Assembly (NCBI GenBank): GCA_022925895.1 | Contig: JAKSYS010000126.1 | Coordinates: 1-64,000 of the forward strand | Source: Fragilaria crotonensis | Taxonomy: Eukaryota; Bacillariophyta; Fragilariophyceae; Fragilariales; Fragilariaceae | Direction: 5' to 3' | DNA: 64,000 nt | The notes under the pieces: generated by a model | Told to the model about the DNA's origin: nothing | Databases searched by the model: none | The model's input: the letters and a program-made list of their open reading frames with translations, nothing else | Position numbers and translations under genes: made by a program | Part shown: positions 22,585-35,790 of the stretch, piece after piece | How positions within the stretch are numbered: position 1 is the first letter of the stretch | How the letters are laid out: each line of letters opens with the position of its first letter

Positions 22585-25076
22585 TTATGCGGTTGAGTTT
22601 GTTGTGGACGATTGGTTTGACGAGGAGTTACCTGCTGGTGTTGCCCATGCTGCGGCTTCGGGCGTCCATTCAACTGCTGCTTGGGATTGAACCCACGTAA
22701 CCATCTTTGCTTTGATGTCGTTGCTGACTGAATTGTTGAGATTGTTCGGGAAATGGAAGAAGTTGCACGTTGGGTACGTGCATGTTTTACCTTCGTATGC
22801 GCTGCGACAGCACATTAAAGTGAACTTGTTTGGTCTCGATGGATGAGGGAATATTGGCCCAGGATGGAGTAGCTTTGCAGAGGAATCGGTGGCCAGCTGT
22901 TTAAGGATTGTTTTCCCTTGCGCTGCGGTTGGCTGTGCAATGTTGTCCAGCAAGTTGCTAGCGTTTGGGGTGTTTCCTGTTGTGGGGTTGCGGGGGATAC
23001 GATTGGTGTTGGTAGGCGTGGTTCCGGTAGTTCTCGTTCGGTTCGTTGGTGATTCGCCTGCTGCTTCTCCTTGGGCTTGGCGTTTCTTTGCTGCTTCTGG
23101 TGGTTGAAATTGCTTGAAAACAAAAGATGCTTCTTTGTATGGTCCTGCCGTCATCGTCAAGATTGTGCTTTGGAGATTTTGGCGGAGTTGGGTTCCTTGC
23201 ATTTGTGGGTGCTTGAAGATTTCTGGCGAAATTGTTCCTGTCGATACGGCGTTTCGATATCCTTGGCGGCGGGCGACTGCGACGAAACCTGCAATTGTTG
23301 ATGTGATTTCTTGGAACACATTAAACATGAGCTCTTTTGCGCTAACCAGCGACGTCCTTCGGCGCATGACCTTGTCAAATTCAACAATTTCGGTCCATAC
23401 CGTTGGTGGATGGGCTGTGTCCATGACGATGATGGTATTCATGAGGCAATAGAAGTTGCCGATACTTGTGTTGATGTCGTTGATGCCTCCCATCTTGCCG
23501 AAGTGGTACAGTTCGGTTGATTTGGCGTTAGTTCGGGAGCTTGCTTCTTCGACTTGCTCTTGTTGGATGACTTTAATGGCTCCTTCCATTCGAGTCTTGT
23601 ATTCTGCAGTCCATGTTCTTGCTGGTGCGAGATGATGAAATGCGAAATGTGTTTTGATACCTTCGGGATGGAGAACTGTGTGCTGATGCGCCCATGTTGC
23701 TGTCCTGATTGCGGCTGTGAGTGGTTGGTCGAACAGTTCTGCTTTCAAGTCGCTTGCTGAAGCGAAGCGGTTGTCTTTGAAGTTCATTTCGGATGCGACT
23801 GCTTCAATTGCTGTTTGGAGAAGTTTGGTTGCCTTGCTGTTTTTATTTGCCTTCAGAACTTGAATGAAGACGCTGTCGAGGGCGGCTTTTTTGAACGTTT
23901 TCGTTGTTGTTCCATCATCGTTTGTTGTTTCGATAATACTCGCGAAGAGGATCTCGTAGAAAGCTTGATTTTCCTTTGCTTCGCTCTCGTGCTCACGTTC
24001 TGTGCTCGTCATTGCTTTGGACGAATTATCGGTGATTGCCGATGTGAGGTTGAGCAGGATTGCTTCGACATTATCGGTTGGAGTGATGTGTGTTGCACTT
24101 GCGTTGATTCGTTCTGGTGCTTTTGGCGGGGTTGTGAATGCAATTCGACGAGTGAGTTTGCTTCCGTACGTGACGTATGCGTTTTCTTTGGTTGCGAGGA
24201 CGGCGCTTGTGACTTTGCGATACAATGGGTCGTTTGAGTCAAGAAGTTGACTACGACTGTAAAGCGGCTGACGAGGTTGGTTTCCGTGTGAAGGGAGTTG
24301 CGTCGAGTTGGGTGTACGTGAAGAGTGTATCTCGTGCTTGGATGGAGTAGTTTTTGAGGTTCACTACTCCGTACCTCATAGATTCATACCAAAGATGGAA
24401 TTCGTCGAGGTTTGGCGAGCCTGGGAGGTTTCGGATTGTATCGGTGGTTGTAACATCGATGATGTTAGCTGTTGGAATGCTGTATCCTCCTGTGAGTGGG
24501 AAGATTTTGGGGATCAGGGTGATGCATGGAGTGTCAGTTGGGTCACTGATTTCGATGCCAAGGCGGTCTGGTCCTGGAGGATCTGCGACGGTTCCTTCCT
24601 CGATCGGGACCTTCTTCGTTCAATGGGTCGGATGCAGAGATTGCCATGCTGAGGAGGGTTGGAAGGCTCGTCATAGGTGCGATGGTGATACACTGGCCTT
24701 TGACGTCTCGCATGCGGATGGTGACAGGGCAGATTACATCCATGGCGTCGCCAAGAGAGCCGGCGAAGACGGCTTCGGTTCCTTTTGCGGTTGGGAAAGG
24801 ACAGGAGAGAATAGCTAGCGTAGCTGGTCCGTTTGGGACGTCCATGAGGAAGGCCATTTGGTTGACTAGTCCGCTGTCGCAGAGGTTAGCGAGACGGGTA
24901 TCCGCTGGGAAGTCTTTGGAAAGAGTTGTTGCAACGCGGAGAGCCTTGGATGGATCGGGTTCGTAAGCATGAGCGAAACTGTTGAGCTTCGCATCGCTGG
25001 CGGCTTGGTGAGCTAGATCACGGAGGGTAGGTTCTGCGGCTGCAGGGTTAGGAACGTTGGTTTCGACTGTCAACAT
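22585..25076 (-). other. DIRS Gag-like region
   Basis: A long helical region is followed by a Pro/Thr/Asn-rich linker and a Cys/His cluster, CCRSAYEGKTCTYPTCNFFH (nt about 22760-22820), plausibly a CCCH-type nucleic-acid-binding finger rather than the CCHC knuckle of LTR elements. Position ahead of RT supports a Gag role; no close family is recognised. Confidence 0.65.
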
Positions 25077-25960
25077 GGTTGAAAGAGGTTTGTTGCACTT
25101 TGGAGTTTAGACGGGAGGTTGTTGAGATTGCTTTTTTTGTGTGCGATAAATTCACTTTATACATGGGTGTGTGAATGGCTTTGCTTTCTAGTATTACTTT
25201 GGTGTATAAAGCAGGGTAGAATGTTTGCTGTATCGTTGGGACTGGATTCGAAGTGGGTTTGGGGTTGTTTGGAAATGGGGCAGGTATTATAGGTGTGCAT
25301 GTATATTTAGTCACACAGACGATAAATCTCTTGATTTTGAATGTTTTGTTTTTGCGGTCATTGTGGTCTTAGTTTTCCATTGTATTTCGGGTACTACTTC
25401 GTTTGTGTTTGTAGGTGTAGGTACGCTATTTAAGTAGTGTACTTAAGCTGTATATGGTAGTACGTTGTACTATTTTTGTTGGGTAGGATATATTGGTCTC
25501 CTGTATGTATAAATTACACGTTGGCTATTTAGTGTTCTTGGATGTCTGCGTGTTTGGATTGCTCGTATTTAGTACAGTTGGTGTGTGTTTGAAATGTCTT
25601 TTTACAGATAGAGAACTTTTTGAGTACATGACTCGGTTTGTTCGAGTTTTATGATGGTGGCGCCATCATTGTGAAGTTGCAATGATGTTTATTTGTTGTT
25701 GCACTACTACTCGGACTAATGTATTCGTTTACAAAAGTTGTAGATTGGGTTGTTTGGTTGATCGCTTGATCGCTAGTTTTGTTAGCATCGCTTGATGCGT
25801 TTGTAATGTGTGATTTTTTATATGATGATTTTTGGCGGCGGCGCCGATTGCAGGATCGCAGGATCGCGTTTGTTGCTGTAATGGTTGTACAACTGTTGTA
25901 TTGACACATACATTGCTATAATGTAGTGTCGTATTTGTGTTTTTACTCGGCTCACAAGTT
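25077..25960. other. DIRS 5' leader
   Basis: About 880 bp between A1 and the Gag-like region. No gene seen. T-rich on the plus strand with several short tandem-like motifs; likely leader and promoter of the element. Confidence 0.55.
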
Positions 25961-26202
25961 GTAGCGAAAAAATGGTTAGGCAGATGTAACATCACCATTG
26001 CCATCGATTCGATCACTCGTGAGAAAAGTGAGTGATCGATTCTCCATCCAGGTACAGTAATTTCCCGCCAGTAGTATGGTACTACTGGCTGTCCTTGGTC
26101 CATCATACTCCGACTACGTAGCAACTAAGGCTGTAGGCTATGGTGTAGTGTACTATGTGCGCTAGTACGCCTACTGCAGTTTGGCCTACGTCTTATCTGT
26201 AA
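25961..26202 (-). repeat. DIRS split repeat A1
   Basis: 242 bp, direct copy of A2 with one mismatch, which falls in the left arm of the 10-bp palindrome. Its outer edge at 26202 abuts Copia gag-like coding sequence without spacer. Confidence 0.9.
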
Positions 26203-29200
26203 TGAAACCGACACTTCGCACACCGAAACACCCTCAAGGTCACCTCAATCAGCAAATGCAACACCTGGACCACTTCAGCGCATTTCTGACGCTTTTTCAA
26301 GCATCATAACGCCGAAAAACGCAAAAACACCTCACGTCCCGGCTACAACCGACTCGAACCCCAGCTACCCGGTTTTGACAACTTTTTCTACCGCGACCGA
26401 AAATATACGTTCCAAAAACCCATCACCTACGGATTCGAACCCCGTGCAACAAAATCCGTCACTAAATCCGTCGCTGCTCCCAAAACATGAGGACGAAATT
26501 CTTCAACCGTCGAAAATGTCAATACCCAAATCTACACAAAACCCCTCAATGACCGGAAATAAATCAACAAAATGACAAAAACTCAAAACCTTGAGTCCGT
26601 CAACAAACTCCGCGCCCGGCGACCCACGCTACCTTTTCCTATCCACCAACAATTGAAACATTCTTTGACAATGATACTGACCATGACTCTGAAGAAGATC
26701 CAAAACAGTTGAAGCCCACATCACCTGATGTGCTGACATCTTCCACCCGGACTGATTTCACCTATCCTCCGATTGAAGATCTAACAAAGACTCTTCTGAA
26801 GTACGCCAAAAATGCAAATCTTCGCAAACTGGCCTATCCAACAGATTTACAAGCCCGTCGACGCCATTTCAATACATTTATGGACAATCTCCGCATTGTC
26901 TGTAACATTTCCCCCTGGACTCGCCAAGTCTTTGATCTTTGGCCCCAACAAGTATGTTACTCCCATCCATTTGTTGGCACAGCCAGCTCTCTACAACTTG
27001 ATCTTCACCAACATCAGTGAACCCTGTCAAAAACACATCATTGATGGACCTCCAGATGCAAGAACTGCTATCTTCACCCTGCGTCGCCACTGTGCTCCCT
27101 TAACGCCAGATCATATTGAACGCTCGCGAAGCTTTTGCTCTATCAAACAACCGCACAACGAGTTGCTACTTCCTATCTTAACCGCATCCGCACCATCTCG
27201 CGTGATTGTTACCATGCTGGAATACCAAACTCTGATGCTGAACTGATTAAAGAACTGTCCGTGGAGAAGCAATCATTCCTTTTATGCTGCATCATACCAA
27301 CGTTTTGATGCCGACATTCGCGCGCCGAACTAAACGACGAAGCTCTGCCACAATTCTCCGAACTTGAAAGTCATCTTCTCAACATCGATGAATCCCGTGG
27401 TCTTACAATCCCATCTATGAGTCACCGCCACTTTAATCAACATGCAAACTCTGCACGCCAAACGACTTTCCGTCCACAACAAGGCACCACTGTTCGAAAC
27501 TTCACTCAACGACAACAACAAGCTTTCAGCTCAATCCTACGTCCTTATACCAACAATGGTGGAAACAACCCCACCCGACAACAGCATCGACAACACCGTG
27601 GACCTCCCTACCGAACGCCCAGCGACAAACCCGCATAACACCAACAACCACCGTCGCACCAACGCTCCGTCAACACGTCCATCAACGCAACAACAGCGTA
27701 CAAATCGACCACCTCTTCGTCAACTGCCGAATTCAAATCACCGCCCATCTACCAACGGTAACACTAACAATCAAAACCGCAACCAATCCAATGCTGCAAA
27801 CATTGTCTGCAACAACTGCGGCAGACTCGGTCACTATTCCCGCAACTGCACCAACCCCGCACGCAATGCAACTTCCAATCGAGGCCCATCCTCTCGATCA
27901 TCTTCGAACAATGAAAATTCCGCTCCCCGCAATCAACAACGAGCCTACTTTGTCACTGACTCAGGAGAAAACATGCAAGAAAATGTTTATCACCAAGCTT
28001 TCCGTGCTTCATCTCTTGACCCAATGGATGACACTCCTGACTCAATCCCTTGGCCAAACCCAGCCCTTCCCCAAATGGAGATCAACCAACACCTCCTTGA
28101 TCAAGACTTTCAACCTTCTGGCAATCACTCTCCTCCCAATTCTGGAGCCACAGACTATTTCCCTGATGACCCACAATCTCCTCATCAACGTTTTGGCCCA
28201 CCTCTTCTTGAAAATTGGCTTCCTGACAGTGGTGCAACCAGCCACTACACACCAGTCTTCAGTGACCTCCATGATGTCACACCCTGCAGTGTACCTGTCT
28301 CCCTTGCTGATGGCAGTACTAAATTGTCTACCTACAAAGGCACCACAGAATGTCCCTTCACTACTGATGATGGTATGAAATCCATCCTTGGCCTAACTGA
28401 TGTCTACTATGTTGAAGGCCTCAGCCATCGCCTACTTTCCTTGACCGCACTATCATGCACACAAAACTTCAGTGTCTTGATTCACAATCGTGCCACCACC
28501 ATCCAACTTCCAAACAATTCTACGTACACGTGGCCCATCCTACGCCGTGAACTACCACCACATCAAGCCTTCTCAGCCATCTCTTTACCCAATGTCAACC
28601 TTGAATCTGACTCTTCACCAGCAGAAGACCACTTTGCTGACACTGTTGACACCATCAACCCTGATCAACGGAGATCCGTAACCACTCTACCTCTTGAGCT
28701 TGTCGCTCGACGCCTTACCGCAATTTCCGAAATCTAATGGTTGGATCTCTTCACCAAACCTGGAATGACCATGTACTCTCTCAACCATTGATCCAAACAC
28801 TTGGCCTCTCCGTATATCTATCAGCCAAAAACGTGCTCGAAACAAGACCCGCAACGTGAAGGTACCGATCCCTTCCATCGACTACATCTTGACTTGATGC
28901 GCAACCCATTCCGTTATGGTCTTACAACAAACACCAACTATTCTGCCTATCTATTCATTGTCACAACACCTGGCAAACTTACTGGCTGGATTGGTCTACC
29001 AACTGAAAGCACAGCATCCATCATCACAGCCCTCAAGTCATGGCTGACCCAAACAGAACTCCTTGGCCGAACACAATCCGTCCGCTTCATCCGCACCGAT
29101 GCTGGAACCGCATTTACCTCTGCAAAATTCATCACTGAATGCACCAACCTTGGCATAAAAGTTGAAGCTGCTGCCCCAGAACATCAAGAAATGAACGGTA

Positions 29201-31950
29201 TCTGTGAAGCTAAATGGCGTGAAGTCCACAACACAGCCAATACCCTCCTCAACAATGCCCGACTTGGCGGTGCCTTCTTCCACCATGCACATGCCTATGC
29301 TGTCCACATTATCAATGTCTGCCCAGCCAAGAATGTCACTGACATCAATGGAATCCCAACAACTCCATATCAATTCAGCTACAAACGCAAGCCCAATCTA
29401 GGCAATTTCCGCGTCTTTGGTTGCCCAACCTTCTTCAAGCGTTATGAACCAACTTTCCGCAACAAGATCATTACCTATAAGCAGCAACTCCAACGCGCTT
29501 CCCGTGGTATATTCCTTGGATTCCCTGAAAACTCTGCAGGCTGGCTCATCTATTCTCCTGATCAACCGCAAAGCCTCATTATCACACGTGACGCCTACTT
29601 TGATGAAGACTTCAACTCTGCCCTATGCTTTGATTCAAAGCCCTTTGCTGGAGCTGTTCCTATACGCTCCCATTTCAATCCCAATGGCCTCCGCAACACT
29701 GCTGAAAACTCTGAACCTGCCACTTTTCACCAAACTGGCTCAGCCGCTGATCTCGGCAATCCTCCATCACACTTCCTTGATGCCTCGAACTCCCAACATC
29801 ACTTGTGGCACTTCCTGATGCCTCCCATAATGATGATCAACATGGCCCTACACCACCAACACCACACCAAGTGAACTACATTGGCCACCAACACTGCCAT
29901 TCCAATCTACAAAAGATGATGACCCTCTACTTCCAAGAGTGTAATGAAGATCCTCCTTCCATTGATCCCATTCACACTGCCATGCTCACCATTGATAATG
30001 CAACTATCAGTCAAGAAGAACCTGCTGAACCTGTTGACAAATACCTTCCTGAGCCACAATCTCTTAAAGCTGTCCTCAAACTTGATGATGACATACGCTC
30101 TGCCTGGCTACATGCAATCGCATGGAAATCAAGAATCTCATTGATCATGGCACATTCATCCTTGGACAAACTCCATCCCAAGCTGACCCTATCATTCCTG
30201 TCAAACTTGTTCTCAAAGCCAAACAAACAGCAACTGGCAAACTTGAAACTTAAAGCTCGCCTGGTGCCCGAGGCGACTTGGAGAAACGTCTTTTAAGAAA
30301 GCAAAGCCGCACATCAGCAACATCTCCTTCAACAGCGTCAAGACATTGCAATGCCATGCCTCCCAACACCAAAGTCCAACCAATTGAAATCCCTCAACCC
30401 TTTGAGGACACTTGGTCACCCTGTGCATCTTCAAGAGGGTCAAGCTCCTTCTCTCCACAATTTGTGCTTCCCAGCGACACTCAAAGTGCTGACTTTATTG
30501 GCGCCTACTTGCAAGCTAAAGTCATTGGCCGCCACTTTGTCAAGCTCCCATTGGAATATGCTTTTCATTTCCCTGAATATGCTAAATTCTTTGGCAAACC
30601 ACTTCTCCTGGACAAAGGAATCTATGGCCTTGTCTACTCTGGCAAATACTGGAACATTGAATTTTCTGAATGGCTATATTCCCAAGGTTTTATCCAATCC
30701 CAATCTGAACCATCCTACTTTGTCGATATGACAAACACAACCAATGGCTCCGCCTCCTTTTCTTCGTTGATGATATGCTGTATGCTGGCAGCAATGATTC
30801 CATTGAAAAACAATTTGAAGATTCCGTCAAAAACCGCTTGATGTCAAATTCCTTGGTCCTGCACAATGGTTCCTGCAAATGCGCATTCACCAGCACCAAG
30901 ACTCAACCTATACCTTGGACCAGCACCGTTATGTCTTGAACACCCTTCAACGTTATGACCCGAATTCCGATTCCCGAACGCGACACTCCATTCCCGCCAG
31001 ACTACACCTTCAGCAAAGAAAACCGTCCTGTCACAGAACAAGACATTGCACTTGTTGCACAAAAGCAGCAACGACTTCCCTTTTGCTCCGCGTCTGCACT
31101 CTCCTCTACCTGGCATACAACACCAGAGCTGATATCCTCTTTGCTGTCTGCAAACTTGCCAAAGCCTGTATTGCTCCTGGAATTCTTGACTTCCGTGCCT
31201 CACCTGGCTCATCGGCTACCTCGCCGCCGTCCCTACTATGCACTCAAGTTCTACCCTGATTGCACATCCAATCCTATCTATGAGATCTGCCTACAACATC
31301 GCATTCCTATGCTGATCTTACAGGTTTCTCTGATGCCAGCTGGCAAGACTGCCCAGACACTGGCCGCTCAACCATTGGCTACATGATCTTCCACAATGGA
31401 GCACTTATTGAAGCAAACTCAACCATGCCCACTCCAGTTGCCATGTCAACCTCTGAAGCTGAATACATGGCTGCATGCTCTGCCACCATGGCCACCGCTC
31501 ACATCCGCATGCTCCTCTATGACATGCTCTATCTTGGCACAAAACAATGGCGCGAATCCACCCAGCGTTTACCAACCACTCCTGCAATCTTAATGATTGA
31601 CAATGAAGCCACTGTCCAGATTGCCAAAAATGGCAAACTCACCCGCAAGACCCGTCAAATTGAACGACGCTTCCATTTTGTCCGCCAAGGCCAACAAGAC
31701 GGTATCCACCAACTTCACTGGATCCCCTTGTGACTATCAACTTGCTGATATTCTCACCAAGACACAACTTTCTGGCAAAATTGATCCACACCTCAAGAAG
31801 ATTCTCTGCATCCTACCTGACCACATGCTTTCTTCACCAACTTTGGGACCTGAGATCTGATCCAAGAGGGGTGATAGAGATCTACTGTTGCACCGTCATG
31901 AGTCGTCTGACCACTTTCCATCACAACACTAGCTCCTGAGAATCAGACCT
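26203..31950 (+). mobile_element. Copia-type LTR retroelement (CoDi-like), broken
   Basis: Parts in order: Gag N-terminal region; CCHC knuckle VCNNCGRLGHYSRNC (nt about 27805-27850); aspartic protease WLPDSGATSHYTP (nt about 28215); integrase with HLDLM, RTDAGTAF and the EMNGICEAKWRE Glu box (nt about 28880-29220) plus FRVFGCPTFF; RT region from about 30060; RNase H with STSEAEYMAA and MIDNEATVQIAKNG (nt about 31450-31640). Integrase before RT defines Copia. A purine tract at 31864-31871 precedes TGATAG at 31872, the likely 3' LTR start. The 5' LTR is absent: coding sequence joins the DIRS repeat directly. It is broken in roughly half a dozen places or more; age cannot be read from LTRs. Confidence 0.88.
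31872..31950 (+). repeat. Start of Copia 3' LTR, cut by the next element
   Basis: The sequence begins TGATAGAGATCTACTG right after the purine tract and runs 79 bp to the terminal inverted repeat of the large DNA transposon. The rest may continue beyond 41,797 but could not be confirmed without a second LTR. Confidence 0.5.
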
Positions 31951-31977
31951 CATCAGAAGGCCGCTTTTGTTAACTAT
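31951..31977 (+). repeat. Left terminal inverted repeat
   Basis: CATCAGAAGGCCGCTTTTG then TTAACTAT; matches the reverse complement of 41771-41797 with one difference. Confidence 0.9.
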
Positions 31978-32456
31978 GTCAAAAAATGGTTACTTTTTGG
32001 TCGTAAGTCATTAATATATTGCCTAATGTTAACATATAATAATCAAAAGTAAGTATAGTCTTATGATAACTGAATATTATAATTTATGTTTCTACAATGT
32101 TTGTTTCTTTCCATTGACGGTAAATAATAAGCAGTGAACATCTTCAATTTCCGATGAACATCGTTTTTTTTGTCATGGTAACTTAGACCATACTTCAAAC
32201 AGATATAGTAACATATCTCAAGGCGTCAAACCATACATAACATATTTCAATAAAATATATTGATATTCAAACATTTCTTTTTTACCATTCCATTATGTAC
32301 GACTTCGTCATGCTGATTGTTGGTATGTCGTTTGACAAGGGAATTATATTCTCACCACCATATCTGGCAGTTCTTAAAATATTACATTCGTCTGATCAAA
32401 GAATTGTGCTCGTATTGCAACACTCTTCACTCGTTGTCTATCTTTAATCTACTACT
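31978..32456. other. Left subterminal region of the transposon
   Basis: AT-rich, no gene. It contains copies and variants of the GGTAAC/GGTTAC motif (31987, 32168, 32207) also present at the right end, probable transposase-binding sites. Confidence 0.5.
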
Positions 32457-35400
32457 ATGTCGACATCACTTTCTGAGGATTGTGCTGTTTGTGGGAAAAG
32501 TTTCAAGAGGCTTGGTGCGCACCTTGTGCGTAGTTTGGCATGTGGTTCTTATTACATGCCACGCCGCGCTGACACAGATGAGTGTCGTGAAAGTGAAGGC
32601 GCTGATCATGGCACCCGTCCGAATTTGAGATCCTCTTCGTATAGCACTCTCTTTCGTGCACAACGTGCAACTGTAAGAGGAGAGGCGGATGACGAGCCGC
32701 CAATCATCAATGTGAATGGAGTTGACGACGAAGACTTTTTTGTGATGGATGACGATGATGGTTTTCCGAATGACAATGTTGATGAGGAGGATGTCCCCAG
32801 TGATGCAAGTGAAGGCGAGGAAGGTCCGGATGCCGGTGTTTTGGACTTGTATCTGAAACTTTTCCAGCTGCGAGATAACCCGCTAGGTCTTGCGCGTTTT
32901 TCTCGGGAAGAGGAGGTCTTAATTGAGTTATTGCAGCTCCTAAAGGAGCTCCATTGTCCACTCAAAGCGTTTGAGATCATACTCAAGTGGGCTGCAAAAT
33001 CAAATGGTAGTGGTCATACTTTCCGCGAGGGTTGTCAACCCAGTCGCAGCAAGGTAATCGCTAACTTGTACGAAAGGTACAACATGAACGGATTGATCCC
33101 GAAGGAGAAGAAATTGTACCTGCCTTACACCCAGAGAACAGTGTCCATGATTTACTTTGATGCCCGCGAAGTGTTTGCGTCACTTCTCTCATGTCCCACA
33201 CTTAATCAAGACGAAAATTATTTTTTTGACGACGCAAAGGATCCATTCATCGCACCACAAGCATCGTCTGATGTTGGCGACATCCACACTGGTCGTTGCT
33301 ACAGAAAGACATACGAGGCTCTAATAAAGAAGTTTGGCGTTGATATGCTGTTACCTTGCGTCATAGCAATGGATAAGACACATATCGATATGGCAGGACG
33401 GCTCCAAATGGAGCCCATAACAATCTCACACGGTCTATTGAATCACACTATGCGCCGCCTCCCAAGTGCCATGCGCATCCTTGGATACATCAATCACAGC
33501 ACCCCCCGCGCACCTCCCAACTAGCGCAGATGTTGATTCCGATTTCAATTCTCCAGAAGATCTGGCGGATGATGTTGTGCGAATCAAGAACCCAATTCAT
33601 CCGCCCGCCAACGGTGATCTTAGTTGGGCAACGTTACTCCTCAATGAAACACACATGCAGATTCAGTTTATACTCGAAGAGTCTGGATTTTTGATTCTAC
33701 AGAACAGTGGCTTCAAATGGAATTTGCATTACAACAACACCATTCACAAAGTGGTGTTCCACCCCCTATGTACCTTTCATCGTCGGCGATACAGAGGGTC
33801 ACGACCGTCTCTGTGGTCATTACACAGCAAGATTCATGGAGGTCAAACAGCTTTGCCGAATCTGTGAATGCCCCAGTTACTTGACGGGGTATTCGAAGTC
33901 AAAGTTCCCCCCACCGTCTCCCAAAAAAAGTTGATTCCTTAGTGCAGAGGGGCTTGACTGCTGAGCTCCAATCAATGTCTCAGAACTATCTCAAGAACGG
34001 GTTTGAAGGCGTCCGATTTGGCATGCACAATAAGCGCGGAATTTTTGGTGCGTGCCCAGGCGAAATGCTGCACTTGATCTCGCTTGGTTGGTTTAAGTAC
34101 TGCCTCCAGGCTTTCTCGGCTCAGGCCGGTCCCAAGTCCCAGGCATTGAAGGATTACGATGCACTGTGCGCCAAGTTGGGCTGCACCCTATCAAGGCAGA
34201 GTGACCGTGATGTTCCACGAACAAATTTCTCTCGAGGTTTTTCCTCTGGCTCCAATCTCATGGGACACGAGATGGCGGGATGCCTTTTGGTGAAACTATT
34301 CGCATTGCACACGACGTGTTTCCGCTCCATCTTCAATGTTGGCAAGAAGGTCACCCCAAAAGAAGGGGTCAACGATCAAAGGCTATGTTACAGCAATCAT
34401 ATCGAAGATTGGATAGTTGTCGTATCCTCCCTCCTGGTCTGGCACCAATGGATGAAGCAGCCAACAATCCCGAAAAAAATGGTGAGGCGCTCCCATGTTG
34501 CTGTGCAGTGGTTGATGCGGTTTGTCGCTGAAGTAGCACCTCGTCCTTCAGGCATGGGAAATAACACCATCAAAACGCACTTGGTCCTGCATCTGTGCGA
34601 GGACATTCTGGACCATGGGGTTCCAGAGAACGTGAACAGTTCGTACGCTGAATCAGCCCACATTCCCCCTTGCGAAGATAACAACAAGAAACTCGCAGAA
34701 ACGAGCTGTTTCTTTCACAAAACAAGCAGCCCATCGGTACGTTGAGAATCTCGCTGTATCACTTGCTTGGGCAGATGTTGAGAGCGACAAAAGGCAGTGC
34801 CATACCAACATCAGGGAAGAAGAACCAGAGAGAGGAACCAGCAACCATCAATTCGACCCTGGACGTGAATTCCACCTTGTGTGGAAAACTGGTGATGAAT
34901 TCCCTCGTGTCGTTGGACACATGTGCGTAGCGGTCAGAACGCAGAGCCAGTCGTGAAACTTCCACCTTTGGTGTCAAAGTTTCTTGAAACTTCTGCCTGC
35001 CCCAAATGCCACAACAGTCTCTTCGGTGCTTTACCTCGTACACAGATGAAAGGGGTAACATGTACCGAGCACATCCATGTTATGACGGTAAACCTTGGAA
35101 TGATTGCGCAATGATCGACTGGAAAGGGGAGAAGCATGACCTTCCAGCATTCATCCATACATTCGTTGATCTGCGCCAGCTTCCGAGCTCAATCAGAAGA
35201 ATTGAAGTGAATGGGCAGACAAGTGTGCAACCTGGATTGTACGCCGTTGCCCACACCTTTGACCCAGTTAACCCCACCGACTTCAACACGCCCAATGTCC
35301 TCATAGGGCGTTACAAACCCATTTTATTCTCCCGACCACAGACAACCAACATTGTTCCTTGTGGATGTCAAGGCGATATCCTCGCCGCTACTTGGCACAG

Positions 35401-35762
35401 AAGACATCCCACCATTTGGAGAAAAGAAAGCGTCAAGGTGGGATCGGCATTACCTTTTCCTCATCAGAAGGAAAGTGGAATGGTCCCTTGCATGGGACGC
35501 AATAATTGAGCGGGAGCATAGTGATCTGGAAAACAATGTTGAAGATGACACCTGGTTCGAAGAGGATTACGAGACAAAAGATGTTGACCACCATGTCTTG
35601 CCCGGTGGTAGAGTCGTCTTCGGCGTGAAGACACCCGAAGACAACGCCAAGGAGGTGGCAGCAAAGAAAGCAGAAAAGCTTGCCACCAAAAAGAAGAAGG
35701 AAGACGAAGCAGCGGCCAAGAAACGCAAACGAGCTGCGGGAAGGGAGAACGTTCGCAAGTAG
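32457..35762 (+). CDS. Plavaka/CMC-like DDE transposase
   Basis: The ATG at 32457 opens a protein with an N-terminal zinc finger CAVCGKSFKRLGAHLVRSLAC, the single finger typical of Plavaka-type transposases, then an acidic linker. The core shows VIAMDKTHIDMAGRLQMEP (first Asp), VGDTEGHDRLCGHYTAR with the CRICECP cluster (second Asp; nt about 33790-33890) and GACPGEMLHLISLGWFKYCL (nt about 34050-34110). The C-terminal part has YRAHPCYDGKPWNDCAMIDW and AFIHTFVDLRQLP, a small beta-rich domain seen at the end of CACTA/Plavaka transposases, and a Lys-rich tail. Total near 1,080 residues, usual for the group. Frame changes occur near 33520, 33760, 33940, 34740 and 35450; some could be introns but no strong splice sites were found. 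It cuts and joins transposon ends in the nucleus. Confidence 0.78.
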
Positions 35763-35790
35763 TAGACTTATTTTTCACGTTCTTCGTTTT

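Larger units (their letters stand above)
17315..26202 (-). mobile_element. DIRS-order tyrosine-recombinase retroelement (Ngaro/PAT-like), very young
   Basis: 8.9 kb, coding on the minus strand. Layout in coding direction: A1 repeat (26202-25961), leader, Gag-like region, reverse transcriptase, RNase H, tyrosine recombinase, then B1 (18057-17815), A2 (17814-17573) and B2 (17557-17315). This A1-body-B1A2B2 arrangement is the split direct repeat diagnostic of Ngaro/PAT-type YR retroelements, which integrate by recombinase rather than by a DDE integrase. B1 and B2 are identical over 243 bp; A1 and A2 differ at one base in 242, so insertion is very recent. The coding regions are interrupted at a handful of places. 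No target duplication is visible, as expected. Confidence 0.9.
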
